A program made the position numbers and the translations under genes. A stretch of DNA of 64,000 bases from Bimastos eiseni (lineage: Eukaryota > Annelida > Clitellata > Crassiclitellata > Lumbricidae), in contig OY365818.1 in NCBI GenBank assembly GCA_959347315.1, forward strand, positions 2,620,654 to 2,684,653, written 5' to 3'. Position 1 is the stretch's first letter; each line of letters starts with the position of its first letter. The notes under the pieces were generated by a model. The model was not told the DNA's origin. It did not search any database and worked only from the letters and a program-made list of their open reading frames with translations. Shown piece after piece: positions 48,095 to 58,999 of the stretch.

Positions 48095-48260
48095 CATAAA
48101 ACAGTTGCTAGGCTTCTATATAAACCGATAGCGGTGTCAAAAAACTCACAATCGGGAAAAAGGCGACCACAGCAGGAAGCTTGGCAGGAATTCTGCAACT
48201 GAAAGTTTGCGGTTTAATGGTTAATGGGTTGTCTGTTCTCTTGAGTCGAGAAAAATGGTA
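48095..48260 (+). promoter_or_regulatory. duplicated promoter-like block A
   Basis: It contains ggcttctatataaaccg (TATATAAA), gcggtgtc, ggcgaccacagcaggaagct, ggaattctgcaactg, agtttgcggtttaatgg and gttctcttgagtc. The same order is found in block B (49725) and block C (53400). No receptor follows within 2.7 kb. Confidence 0.45.
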
Positions 48261-48334
48261 AGAAGATGAAAGTGATCCTACAGAGATGCTGCTGTGTCGT
48301 AGTAAGCACAACAGGGCACATTTTCGTTGTGCAT

Positions 48335-48795
48335 CATTACCCACTCATTGCTACTCATTACCCACTCAGTGCTACTCATTACCCACTCATTGCTACTCAT
48401 AATCCACTCATTGCTACTAATTACCCACTCATTGCTAATCATTACCCACTCATTGCCCACTCATTACCCACTCATTGCTACTCATTACCCACTCATTGCT
48501 ACTCATTACCCACTCATTGCTACTCATTACCACCTCATTGCTACTCATTACCCACTCATTGCTACTCATTACCCACTCATTGTTACTCATTACCCACTCA
48601 TTGCTACTCATTACCCACTCATTGCTACTTATTACCCACTCATTGCTACTCATTACCCACTCATTGCTACTCATTACCCACTCATTGCTACTCATAACCC
48701 ACTCATTGCTACTAATTACCTACTCATTGTTACTCATTACCCACTCATTGCTACTCATTACCTACTCATTGCTACTCATTACCTACTCATTGCGC
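48335..48795. repeat. 21-bp minisatellite, about 22 units
   Basis: The unit is cattgctactcattacccact, nearly perfect. Its length is a multiple of three and it lacks stops, so all plus frames and one minus frame stay open as 7-residue repeats. There is no start context or flanking coding sequence. Confidence 0.95.
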
Positions 48796-49724
48796 CTTAC
48801 CACGAATAGGTGTATGCTTATTTTTTATTTTATATATCTCATTTCCACTTAGGTGCTCATATATTTTCCTTTTGCTCACTTTTCACAACAACGCTCGCCT
48901 CTTCCTTGTTTCACGTATCCCGCTTCCCTCGATCCTCCAGGAATTCGCCTCTACTCGAACTCAAGCAGTAGAAGTTCTAAACAGGGAGATATGTGGAAGG
49001 CGAGGCTAATCTGCTAATTCAATAATTAATTAATTAATTAATTAATTAAATCAAGCTGGTGATTGAGAACTGGTTTCCAGATGTTTGTAAAAGGTGCATC
49101 CAGACATTTCCAGAGTGTCTGGCTAGACGAACATGCACACCTGAGGGAAGGTTTTCGCATGTGGTCGGCGCAATCATAGAGAAAGCACAACGTTGTGGCA
49201 AAGAAGTGGACGCTACGGGAACAAGTTTCCTTCTGGGTACACAAAACAAGGGCTTCTGCGTGCAGCCAAAACTGAGCTCGGACAACAGATCCGACATGTA
49301 GACTGAGGCGCTTCCTAACCGGCACCACCAGACCCAGAACGAGATCCAGAATCCAATGCGCTGGGAAACGGAAAGCCAGTGGATCACTTGAAGTAGCCTA
49401 TATGATACGAGCGAAGCGCAGAAGCGCCGCTACTATAGTTTTTTATGAAACAGTGTCGTTAGACAGTTGATGACTTCATGGCTACATTTTACCAAAGAAA
49501 TCCCATTCACAGCAATCCCGGCAACGCTTTTAATAGCATCGTAGCATCAATTATGCTTGTTGACAATTATTCCAGAACGGGGCTTGTGAGACCTCATTCC
49601 TAGATACTTCAATCTGCTTTATGTCTAGTTATTAAAGAAACGTTTTCTCTGAATCATCGCTAATAACCCAGTAATTGACGTTATACTACAGGTGTAATTC
49701 GAATTAATTAATAGACGATTGCCA

Positions 49725-50110
49725 GCAATAAAACAAATGTATCGGCTTTCATATAAACCGGTAACTGTGTCGCAATCGGCAGAGGTGGTCACAGCATGCA
49801 GTTGACCGGAATTCTACTGCTGTAGTTTGCGGTGTGATGGCAAATGATGGCAAATGAGTCTTGACAATGTGTCTTTTTCTTGTGATGGGATAAGTCGGTG
49901 GAGAGTCATAAGAGAGGCAGCTGGTCTCCGAGATAACGCATATTGAAACCCATTTCAGTAATTACTAGAGCATCATAAATGAAAACTTGAAAGGATTTGT
50001 TTCAGGTGTGAGACATACGGCTACTGATTATTACTAAAACTCCAATCTTGGACGCGACGACCATCTATATAAACAGCAACTGGTTATTCTGCATAGCCGA
50101 ATATCATAAT
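49725..50110 (+). promoter_or_regulatory. promoter block B upstream of GPCR3 (two TATA subunits)
   Basis: Subunit 1 (49725-49900) has ggctttcatataaaccg, gtgtcgcaatcggcagaggt and tagtttgcggtgtgatgg. Subunit 2 (49925-50110) has gcatattgaaaccc, atttcagtaattac, gtttcaggtgtgagac and ccatctatataaacagcaac (TATATAAA, 50066). A GTAAGT donor at 50285 follows, consistent with transcription starting near 50.1 kb. Subunit 2 matches block D upstream of GPCR4. Confidence 0.55.
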
Positions 50111-50412
50111 TGTCAGATGAGCGGGACGCAGTTATTTCAGTAAGGAGCAGTGAGCAACTATAGGACTCCCCGATTCGTGCGTTTATTGTCCAGTGTCCTT
50201 TTGAACTTCTCTATACTCGAGTAACGTTACTGTAAATACCGAACCGTTTTCAGTATTACTGTTAAGTCGCTACATTTACTAAAGGTAAGTGAAGTTCATT
50301 ACAGGGACGTAATTTAAGAAACAATTCTAATACTTTGACTTCAAAGTCAAGATAGAGGCATCTGCGCCTCAGTTTCAATCAATATTAACCAATTTTGGTT
50401 AGTCAAATCAGC

Positions 50413-50561
50413 CAGGGGCGTCAATTCCCTCTGAGTGATGGAGGCTAACCCATGGGTCACAAGTGTCAGGAAGGCAAGATATTCCCCTTAGGAGTCAAAA
50501 AAATTCCCCTACCTGATATTGAAGGCCTTTTCCTCCGTACACCCCTATCTGGACGCCTCTG
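50413..50561. mobile_element. 149-bp hAT-like MITE with perfect 8-bp target duplication
   Basis: Termini CAGGGGCGTC...GGACGCCTCTG form a ~10-bp inverted repeat with one mismatch. The flanks are AAATCAGC on both sides (50405-50412, 50562-50569). Homologous to the copy at 24085 in reverse orientation. Confidence 0.88.
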
Positions 50562-50660
50562 AAATCAGCTAAAGAACGTTAACAATACTTTTTACATTTC
50601 AGAACGTATTTAACCGGCTTACTTACGGTTGCGTGCAAGAATCAAGTTTGTTTATTTGCA

Positions 50661-50725
50661 TCGCTACTGCACACATGCCAGTTCCAAGCCTGAATAAATG
50701 GAGGAGGGCAACACTAATGATCTTG
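50661..50725 (+). repeat. dispersed ~60-bp element, copy 8
   Basis: Reads gctactgcacacatgccagt, tccaagcctgaataaatgg, and aggagggcaacactaatgat, then ctt. Confidence 0.7.
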
Positions 50726-51013
50726 TAGGCCTACTGTCTCAGTGGAAATTATCACACCTTTTAAGAGAAAACTTTGGAGATTGAGCTATTAGTCGTGTTA
50801 CAGGTCAATTTGCAGTGGTTCTAATATAGACTAAACGTATTCTGAACCACTTTAAAACCTTGTTATATCGTACTATATGTGTCATGTACATTTTTAAAGC
50901 CAACCAACTCGATTGTCCCGAGAGTCCACTTATCTGGTTATTGCGCCAAGGTCTTCAATCACATCTTACTGGTTGTTGATTATGCAGGAACGCCTCGCTT
51001 GTATCAATAAACG

Positions 51014-52078
51014 ATGAGCGACGTACCCTGGTATGCAATGAACGTAAGTCACGAAGTAGGCAACACGTCAGTGGTCGTTTCATCGGTGACGCAACTTCCG
51101 GCCGAGAAAGTGACTGTCGTCATCAAATGTGCCGGACTCTTATTGATCGGCATTTTCGGCATCTTTGGCAACATCCTGACCCTCGTAGCCATTCGCAGGA
51201 CTCCCAGCTTGTGGACCAAGTCGAACATGCTACTAGCCGCCCTCGCAGCAGCCCACCTCTACATGTCAGCGATCCAGACCCCCTATTTCACCATCTTCAA
51301 TCTTTGGGTGTACGTGTTCGCTAGCAACTCCTGCTATTATATCGTTGGAATCACCATCATGTACCCAGTCGCAAAGATCATCGCTCACACCATCTACGTT
51401 CACTTAATAGCCATCGCCATTGACCGCTACATTGCCATCCTCTACCCGCTCCACTACGAGACTAAAATGACGGTAGCGATGATCAAAGGCCTGATCGGCG
51501 GATCTTATTTGTTTGGATTTGTGATTGGTGCGATCTATTTCTCGTATATTCAGCACGTCAATTGGTCCACGTGCGGTATTCCATACTCTACCGTGATGAC
51601 GGCCGTCATAGACGCCGGCATGTACATTATTGTGGCAGTGGTCACCATATCAGTCTATTGCAGAATACTGCTCATTGCGCTGCAGCATCGAGCCAAGATC
51701 GACACCGTGACGGTGACCAGTCACGGTGGGTCCAACAGGATCCAAACAGTCCAAGACGCGATGTCTGGCGAGTCAGCGAGAGGCGAAATGGAGAAACCGA
51801 AAGCTAAGAAGATCGTGACGGAGTTCAGGGCAGCTAGCATGACGGCGGTGCTAGTGTGTGCCTACACTTTGCCGCTCTTGCCGTACGAGATCGGGAGGAT
51901 CATGCAGGCGTGTGGAAACCTGCAGCCGTACACTGTCAAGTTGATAGACGTCGGTGGAGCTCTCGGAACCATAAATACAGGCTTTGATTGGTTGATCTAT
52001 GGTATCATGAATAGAACATTCCGTCGTGCATTTCTTCGAGTTCTGAAGATTAAGGCATATGACATTAACGCCGATTAG
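51014..52078 (+). CDS. GPCR3, rhodopsin-like (class A) receptor
   Basis: The 354-residue receptor has two N-terminal glycosylation sites (N10, N17). TM1 has G52-N53. TM2 reads A-A-A-H81-L-Y-M-S, with His replacing D2.50. Predicted disulfide C107-C187 (W-S-T-C-G-I-P-Y-S). TM3 ends D137-R-Y-I-A-I-L-Y-P-L-H-Y-E. TM4 lacks Trp; TM5 lacks the central Pro. ICL3 is ~50 residues, ending E-F-R-A-A-S-M-T-A-V. TM6 is Y-T-L-P-L-L-P-Y (P290; Leu where W6.48 is expected). TM7 is F-D325-W-L-I-Y-G-I-M-N, then F-R-R-A-F. The last third is nearly identical to GPCR4, marking a recent duplication. AATAAA at 52353 and 52387 suits a ~0.3-kb 3'UTR. The upstream block B and a 5'UTR intron make it the best-supported transcription unit of the cluster. 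Confidence 0.92.
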   Translation: MSDVPWYAMNVSHEVGNTSVVVSSVTQLPAEKVTVVIKCAGLLLIGIFGIFGNILTLVAIRRTPSLWTKSNMLLAALAAAHLYMSAIQTPYFTIFNLWVYVFASNSCYYIVGITIMYPVAKIIAHTIYVHLIAIAIDRYIAILYPLHYETKMTVAMIKGLIGGSYLFGFVIGAIYFSYIQHVNWSTCGIPYSTVMTAVIDAGMYIIVAVVTISVYCRILLIALQHRAKIDTVTVTSHGGSNRIQTVQDAMSGESARGEMEKPKAKKIVTEFRAASMTAVLVCAYTLPLLPYEIGRIMQACGNLQPYTVKLIDVGGALGTINTGFDWLIYGIMNRTFRRAFLRVLKIKAYDINAD

Positions 52079-52489
52079 ATTCATCCTAGTTAATCAAGTG
52101 AAGTTGTATCGTCGAGCTTTTACTTGTTTAAAACACTGACCTAATCGCCTATTAATCAAATACTAGGCGGTGATTCATTGACTTTTTATCATTGTGTTCT
52201 TTGAAATAGATTGTAGATTGTCTGTTGTCAAAAAGAGCGAGGCATCCTGTCTCATACTAAGCTCTAGATCGTGAAAATCGCTGGTCGATTGTTTTTTCGT
52301 AAAGGACTTCAAGGACAGATATTCTTTGACAGCCTAATTGGTGCCTGGATTCAATAAATTTCTTTTTTGTCATAGTTTTTTATCTGAATAAACTATGGTA
52401 GTCACCTGTGTCATGGTCTCTCCTCTTTTCTCGAAAGGGTGGCTTCATTTAGTAGCATTTATAATGGCGTCTTAGGATCAATGGGGACA

Positions 52490-52850
52490 TTCCTTCATTC
52501 ATTCATTCCTTCATTCATTCATTCCTTCATTCATTCCTTCATTCATTCATTCATTCGTTCGTTCGTTCCGAGAATGTATATAACACCCCTTCAAGATGTC
52601 TTGTCATTGGCGCTGCCTGCGTTAATCTAGTTGATGTTAAGTCCTTTCGAGCATACAGTCAATGAAAAAGAACACATCTCCAATAACGGTGGTGGTGGTG
52701 GTGATGATGATGATGATGATGATAAATTTTAATAATAATAATTATAATAATCACTATTTACCTCGGATAAAAATAAAATAAAATAATAATAATAATAATA
52801 GTAATAATAATTATAAGAAGAAGAAGAAGTAGAAGAAGAAGAATTTTCAA
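52490..52850. repeat. CATT, GAT, AAT and AAG microsatellites
   Basis: (CATT)n at 52495-52565; GGT/GAT at 52690-52725; AAT and AAG at 52780-52845. Confidence 0.9.
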
Positions 52851-53399
52851 GATTTATGAAGCGCAGTTTTATGACAATTTACTTCGCAGTGTCCACCTAC
52901 TCAACCATTTCATAAACAGGTGTAAAATGCCAGTTAGACGACACATTTCAATTCGAATTCGGAGTTCAGAGTTCATTCTTACGACTGTGCAGCAGCAACA
53001 GTTATTGTCGCATTACGACAATGTGTAACACGTAACCATGTGACATTCTATAAAAGCCACCGTCACATGTTCACACATTCAGCTCTAATGACTTCACGTT
53101 AGCAGCTAATAGTCCTACTATTATTTAAAAAGCGCAAATCAAACGTTTCCATTGATAATAGGTTATGTTCTCAATATCCTATATTCCCAATTCTTGTATC
53201 TTCCTTTTCACGAAATGCTTCTCACCCCTTCGTATTGTGCCTTCTTATACCAGAATGTCTTAATCTGTGCAACGCTTTCAGTGTCATCGTCACATTAAGG
53301 GATTACCAATTCCGTAACAGGTCTTGGGTGGAATAAATCACTAATTCATCAACCTTTTTAATATAATTACTCACGACAAAGCAGCGCTTCCTCCAGTAG

Positions 53400-53945
53400 T
53401 CTAGGAAACCATCCCTAATAACCCCGTTGGCTTCCAATATGTTACAGGTGTAGTGTTCCTGGTAATTACTTGTCAGCCATGAAACAAACGTAGGCTTCTA
53501 TATAAACCGAGAACGTTGTCGCAATAGTAGGCAGAGGTGATGAAGACAAGTAGCGCCTGAAAGGATTTTTATCTCCGGTGCTTACGGTTTAATGGTATAT
53601 ATATATATATAAAATTATATATATATAAATAATATATATATATAGGAATACTCATAGAGCGCCAACCAGAACCTCACGAAGACGTTAAGCACAGTATAGA
53701 TGGACCGTATGTCGTTCTCTTGAGACTAAAAATTAGTCGTAAGATTGAAGTTAGGCCTATTCGACAGGAAAGCAAAATTTTCCTGAGCTCAACAAAGCGT
53801 ATTGAAAGCCGTTTGGGTTGTTAGTGTGGAGTCGCTAATGCCAACTTGAAAGCATTTAATTCAGGTTAATGATTATTACAAAGCATCTAATCTTCGGTAG
53901 GCGTCAACGACCTGCCATACATAAGCTGTTGTCGGATATCTCTGG
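53400..53945 (+). promoter_or_regulatory. promoter-like block C with no receptor downstream
   Basis: Subunit 1 has ggcttctatataaaccg (53493), ttgtcgcaatagtaggcaga, cttacggtttaatgg and gtcgttctcttgagac, as in blocks A and B. It is split by an (AT)n insertion at 53598-53643. Subunit 2 has cctgagctcaacaaagcg, tattgaaagccgttt and taattcaggttaatg, as in block D. Its TATA position has decayed to ccatacataagctgttg. Confidence 0.5.
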
Positions 53946-54874
53946 CAATTCTTTGGACCTGAGTGCTACAGTTTTGGATGACAGTATTTGGAAGTATAGG
54001 CTAAGAACATCGATGTGCACAGGTTAGACACTAGTATTTATTGATTCATACGGCTATTGTCTGGTGTTATTTATAATTGTCAAGACTAAAATCGTTAGTC
54101 AATTCAATTTGCTTACTACAATGTTTACAATTAAGACATTCCAGTTAAAAAGTACGCGAAGTCGCAATCTACAGAGACAGCTCTCACTACCTGGTCTCTC
54201 GTTTAAAGGCATTCCTTTGAAGTACGCCAGTGAATTTTAAAGAGAAGCCTAAACCTAACATATGAATTGTTAGAGGTAATCTTTGCATGTAAGCCTATGA
54301 TGCTTCGCTCGCGTTTGGCCTACTTCAATTTCGATGATTAAACAGAAATTGAAACTAAAGGCCTAGGCCTAAATTCCTTTTTGTCGGTCTCTCAGGCCCT
54401 GAACTCAAAAGGTTGCAACGCATCAATTACAGTGCTCGAAATGGAAAATTTTACGAAACGGAACGGAACATTAATAAATGTATGGAACCATTAAAAGGAC
54501 AGTTTTAGAGCTAAACGAAAAACACGAATTAGTCACTATGTTCACATATTTTTCGGAAACTAAACTGTGAGCGTTGATTTTCTTTAGTGTTACCGTTAGG
54601 TATTACACAACACTCGTTCCAAGGTTTAGAAATTCGTAGATTTTTATCACTAAATATTCCGAAATTGTGCGGTTCGCATACTGAACAACCCAAAAACCTT
54701 TTTTAAAATCAGCCAGTCGTTATTTTGTTTAAGATTGACGCATTGGCCTTTGGGTAATCTTAGGTTTTAGCATAATTAATTATTGCCATGTTAATCCTCT
54801 AATTTTTTACGTATTTAATTATATGCTGTTAGAATGTTTGTGAAATAGTTTTTAAAACGCGACCAAATTTTTGA

Positions 54875-55325
54875 TGAAAAGAATGCTGCTCAAATGGAAG
54901 CTGAATAGATGAAAAGAATAATGTTTGTCTAGAAGCTGGATCGAATTAAAGATGCTCGACCGATTATAAGAATTTTGTCAGATTTGAGATAGAGTGATGA
55001 AACGAATCATGTTCAGTGGAGTCCAGTCTGCTTAAGATGAAAAGAATCATGCTCAAATGGAAGCTGATTTGATGAAAGGCATCACGCTTAAGTGGAAGCT
55101 GAATTGATGAAAAGAACTATGCCTGAATGGAAGCTGGATTGATGAAATAATCATGCTTGACTATTAGCTGGATTGATGAAAAGAATGACGCGTAAATGGA
55201 AGCTGGGCTGATGACAAGAATCATGCATACATGGAGGTTTTAATGATCAAAAGAAGGCCGTTCAAATGTAAGCTGAACTGATGAAAATAATTGTGTATTA
55301 CAAGAACCTGGATTGATGATGAGAT
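54875..55325. repeat. ~35-bp minisatellite
   Basis: About eleven diverged units of the type gatgaaaagaatcatgctta, aatggaagctgaatt. Confidence 0.8.
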
Positions 55326-55984
55326 AGATTTTTGCTTACATGAAACGTATACTACAATAATTGTGTTCAATGGGAAACTGTTCATTATTAGTTTTTAGAA
55401 TTAATTACGTTAAAACCTTGGAAAACGAAATGTAAGAATTAATTAGGCTGACACCCTAGATTACCCAGGAACAATGTTCAGGTCCGTTCTGGTCCATTTC
55501 GAGACCTAATCCAAAACATCTTAGCTCGAATAGTGCTGCATGTCTCATTACGGACATGCTCCTCAGTCCTAATCCGTTAGCTACATTGGCTCCCTACCGC
55601 AGAAAAAATTGGCTGTTGTACACTAGCACATCTACCTATCTCCATGAATCACTTATCCTTACATCCTTGCGATCATCGAGTACACGCAGAGGCGGCTATC
55701 TCGTTTGACAGGTGGAGGAGACACCCAATGAGAGGGGCAGGAAACCTAACCTCGTCATCCTCCTCTGGAGACTGACTATCCGCCCCTCAGATTAACATTT
55801 CGGTGTGTCCTTGCGTGCAATAAAATTTTTATTAAGTAATAAATCGCATGAACACGGAAAATCGCGAGAATATGTTAGATTGAATAATTCAAATCAATAT
55901 TCGTTTATTACACCCACTCAAGCTGATAGAGTCGCAACTTGAACCGAATGACGGAGAGTAGTATAGTTGACGGCTACATTCAGA

Positions 55985-56195
55985 ACGACGGGACCCACCA
56001 GGTTCCACCGTATCGCACCGGGTTCCACCGAATTTCACAGGATCCCTCCGGGTTTAACTGGATCGCACCGGGTCCCACCGGATCCCACCTGGTTTCACTG
56101 GATCGCACCGGATCTCACTGGATCCTACTGGGTTTCACCGGATCGCACCGATTCCAACCGGATCCCACCGGATCCCTTCTAGTCCTACCGGGTCA
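55985..56195. repeat. 10-bp minisatellite
   Basis: About 20 units around ggatcccacc / gggttccacc, often paired as 20-bp higher-order units. It creates two overlapping ORFs rich in G-S-H-R and P-P-D that are not convincing genes. Confidence 0.85.
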
Positions 56196-56574
56196 GTTCA
56201 CCCTTTTTGAACTCATTAGCGTCTGTATGCAGACATGGTTGAGTGTGTAATTTAGATAAAGTTTTGATTTAGAAACATCTCAAGCAAGAACGCTCATAAA
56301 CATGACTGTGCAGTGTACTGAAACAGGTGCGTCTGTGAATCAGGAGGAAGAATGAACTTGTCGACGGTTTCACTTGTTTCCATCGTTTCAACTTCTGATA
56401 CAATAGCTTTTCCTCGCTTCCAACATTCAAGATTCATCTCCTGAAAGTTCCGTCTGAACTTAGTAATGCACCAATCAATAACTTTTCACTTTGATTCGGT
56501 CCTAGTCGTGACACTCGTTCGCCACCTAGCGAGAGATTGAGACACTGAAGACCGTCAGAGCGAGCACGCCGTTT

Positions 56575-56800
56575 GACAGGGTTTAACTGTTTCCTGAGTG
56601 CAAGACCGCGTATTGAATGTCGTTTCAGTAATTACCTCAGCGTCAATTGCGACAACCTGAAATGATTGAATTCAGGTGCGGGACTTAGGGTGGTCTATGA
56701 CATGACGACATTTCCTAAGTCCTATCCTTGAAGGTTATTCTAGTTAGGGCACAATCGTCTCCTCTTAGTGCTGACAATCATCTATAAATAAGCAGCTGTT
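56575..56800 (+). promoter_or_regulatory. promoter block D of GPCR4
   Basis: It has tttcctgagtgcaagacc, gcgtattgaatgtcg, tttcagtaattacct, gaattcaggtgcgggac and catctataaataagcagctg (TATAAATA at 56783). The ATG lies 200 bp after the TATA box, which fits a start near 56.81 kb with a ~170-base leader. Confidence 0.6.
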
Positions 56801-56983
56801 ACTTCTTCAAACTCTAGTATATTGAGAGTCCGCTGATAAGTGGTTTGCCAGTTCAGACTTTATTAATCAGCTGCCGCAAATACTAGATTTAATCAGCTTC
56901 AATCTCTACAGCTTCGTTTTCACTTCAGTATTCATAAATTCAAACAACTTCAGTTTCTAAAAGTCAAGTTACTATTCTAAGCA

Positions 56984-58045
56984 ATGAACGATACAAATTG
57001 GACGACGGAGAGTTCGAGTCAAGAAGTAACCAACGCTTCGACTGATCAGAGTTACCAGACAAGCCGGCCACCGGCGGGTCAGATCTCCGCGGATAAACTG
57101 ACCGTGGTGTTGAAATGCCTCGGGCTCGTTCTCATAGCTTTGGTCGGCGCTTTTGGCAACACACTGACGCTGACAGCACTTCGCAAGACGCCCAGTCTCT
57201 GGACAAATTCGAACATGCTGCTCGCCGCTCTAACAACTGTCCACCTCTACATGTCCTTAATCCAACTACCCTTCTTTGCCAGCTTCAATCTTTGGGTCTA
57301 CGTATTCGCCGAGAATTCCTGCAACTACTTCAAGGCAGTCTCTGCCGTGTTTCCCGTTACAAAGATCGTCGCCAATGCAATTTTCTGCCAGTTCATCTTC
57401 ATCGCCGTTGACCGCTACATCGCCATCATCTACCCGCTTCACTACGAGACGAAGATGACGGTAACGGTAATAAAATGTTTGACCGCCGGATCCTTCGTTT
57501 TCGGACTGGCGATGGCGGCCATCTACTATCAATATCTGCAGTACATGGACTTTACCAAGTGCGGCACTCCCTACTCACCTCTCTTGACGGCCGTGATAGA
57601 CTGTACCATAATCTTCGCCGTAATGCTGGTCACTATCCTCGTCTATGGTAAGGTGTTTCTTGTTGCCCTCAAGCATCGGTCCAAGATCAGCGCGATGAAC
57701 ACGACCTTCCAAGAGATGTCCGTCCAGGTCAGCACGGTCAACGTTCCCAGTGGTAAGATGGAGAAACCAAAGAAGAAGATCTTGAAAGAGTTCAAGGCCG
57801 CCCGAATGACTGCCGTATTAGTGTGTGCCTACACGTTGCCGCTACTGCCTTATGAGATCGGCAGGATCATGCAGGCGTGTGGGAACTTTCAACCGTACAC
57901 AGTCAAGTTGGTGGATGTCGGCGCTGCTCTCGGAAACATCAATACTGGGTTTGATTGGGTTATCTACGGTATCATGAATAGAACATTCCGGCAGGCCTTC
58001 TATCGGATTCTGAAAATTAAAACGGATGATCAAATCCGCGATTAG
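56984..58045 (+). CDS. GPCR4, rhodopsin-like (class A) receptor
   Basis: The 353-residue receptor has three glycosylation sites at the N-terminus (N2, N5, N17). TM1 has G58-N59. TM2 reads T-T-V-H87-L-Y-M-S, with His at the D2.50 position as in GPCR3. Predicted disulfide C113-C193 (F-T-K-C-G-T-P-Y-S, with Phe where the paralogues have Trp). TM3 ends D143-R-Y-I-A-I-I-Y-P-L-H-Y-E. TM4 has no Trp; TM5 has no central Pro. The ~42-residue, Lys-rich ICL3 ends E-F-K-A-A-R-M-T-A-V. TM6 is Y-T-L-P-L-L-P-Y (P289). TM7 is F-D324-W-V-I-Y-G-I-M-N, then F-R-Q-A-F. From the ICL3 end to helix 8 it differs from GPCR3 at only a few residues. The ATG is 200 bp after a TATA box with no intron required. Confidence 0.92.
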   Translation: MNDTNWTTESSSQEVTNASTDQSYQTSRPPAGQISADKLTVVLKCLGLVLIALVGAFGNTLTLTALRKTPSLWTNSNMLLAALTTVHLYMSLIQLPFFASFNLWVYVFAENSCNYFKAVSAVFPVTKIVANAIFCQFIFIAVDRYIAIIYPLHYETKMTVTVIKCLTAGSFVFGLAMAAIYYQYLQYMDFTKCGTPYSPLLTAVIDCTIIFAVMLVTILVYGKVFLVALKHRSKISAMNTTFQEMSVQVSTVNVPSGKMEKPKKKILKEFKAARMTAVLVCAYTLPLLPYEIGRIMQACGNFQPYTVKLVDVGAALGNINTGFDWVIYGIMNRTFRQAFYRILKIKTDDQIRD

Positions 58046-58999
58046 ATCGACGAGTAGTTGAGTCCACGATTATTCTGTGGATCGTTCCCTCCGGTTTCTG
58101 ATGATTGTGTAAATGTAATCATATTAGCTGTGGTATAGTGTACTCTTCAGCTTTATTTCTAGTCACTTGATGTATGTGATTATTGCAGTACTAAATATAC
58201 TACAAACTGTGATTATATCTTATGAAGCTGCACCTTTTATCTTTTATCCTTACTTCAACTCACTTAATATATGTAATATTAAATGTAAAACAAATAATTG
58301 TGAAATATTATTTAAAGCTGCACTTTTAGCTTCATTTCTATTCACTTTATGTATATAACGCAAAACTTCATACAAATTGTGATATATTGTTTCAGTATGC
58401 ACTTTTTTGAGCGTAATATTCATTAACTCGATGACTATGTGAGCATTTTGTGAACAATGGTGTTTGTTGAAACAGTGTTGTTTTTAGATTTTCAGTAGAC
58501 TTTAATTTTCTTAGTCTATCAATTATCTCGTGCCGAAAAAGGAAACGTATTCTAAATATGAATCGACTCTGAGGCTTAGCTTTCAATAAGAGACGCATTT
58601 GACTCGACTGAATCATTTAGAATCATTATTTGGGGACCGCAAGGGGTAATGGTGAATACACTGGGGTGCAGAGCTGACGAACCGAGTTCGATTTCCTTTT
58701 CTATCGTACAGTTGAATAGTCCTTCTTTCGCAAGGCGGCAACGTTGGATAGACCCTACATTGTATTTATGACGTAATACATGCCTTGCATGGCTGCCTGC
58801 AGTTAAATTCGACTCCTGTAATAACTTGTCATCGTTCATTCATTCTATGTCTGTTACTATGTTACCATACTTCGAATTATCAGTTTTTTCAGGTTAGTAG
58901 TCCATAACCTAATTATCAAGGATTATTGCCGAAGGCTCTAACTTTCTTGTTTCAAGCTCATCAGACGTTTCAGCAATACAAAGCAATCCGAAGAAAGTC

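Larger units (their letters stand above)
50285..50987 (+). other. predicted 5'UTR intron of GPCR3
   Basis: Donor ACTAAAG|GTAAGTGAAG is perfect; acceptor is ggttgttgattatgcag. The next exon would start at 50988 and reach the ATG after 26 bases. It contains a MITE (50413) and a ~60-bp element (50661). Confidence 0.55.
45872..51013. other. intergenic region between GPCR2 and GPCR3
   Basis: It holds two short dispersed repeats (45920, 46275), an ATC/GTC microsatellite, promoter-like block A (48095), a 21-bp minisatellite (48335), a TTAA run at 49020-49050, promoter-like block B (49725) and the GPCR3 5'UTR intron with a MITE. The stretch 49060-49390 is open on both strands without recognisable homology. 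Confidence 0.55.
52079..56983. other. intergenic region between GPCR3 and GPCR4
   Basis: It holds microsatellites (52490-52850), promoter-like block C without a receptor (53400), a ~35-bp minisatellite (54875), a 10-bp minisatellite (55985) and the GPCR4 promoter block D (56575). No receptor remnant was seen between 53.9 and 55.9 kb. Confidence 0.55.

Noticed and set aside
48335..48795. CRISPR-like array
   Set aside because: The units are contiguous 21-bp repeats with no unique spacers, in an animal genome.
49046..49387. Overlapping ORFs on both strands (96-113 codons), Cys-rich
   Set aside because: No homology recognised, no splice sites or start context that stand out; opposite-strand ORFs of equal length suggest chance or an old repeat.
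54000..55900. Search for a GPCR pseudogene after promoter-like block C
   Set aside because: I found no D-R-Y, C-x-x-P-Y-S or D-W-x-x-Y-like coding remnants by eye; a profile search would be needed to exclude one.
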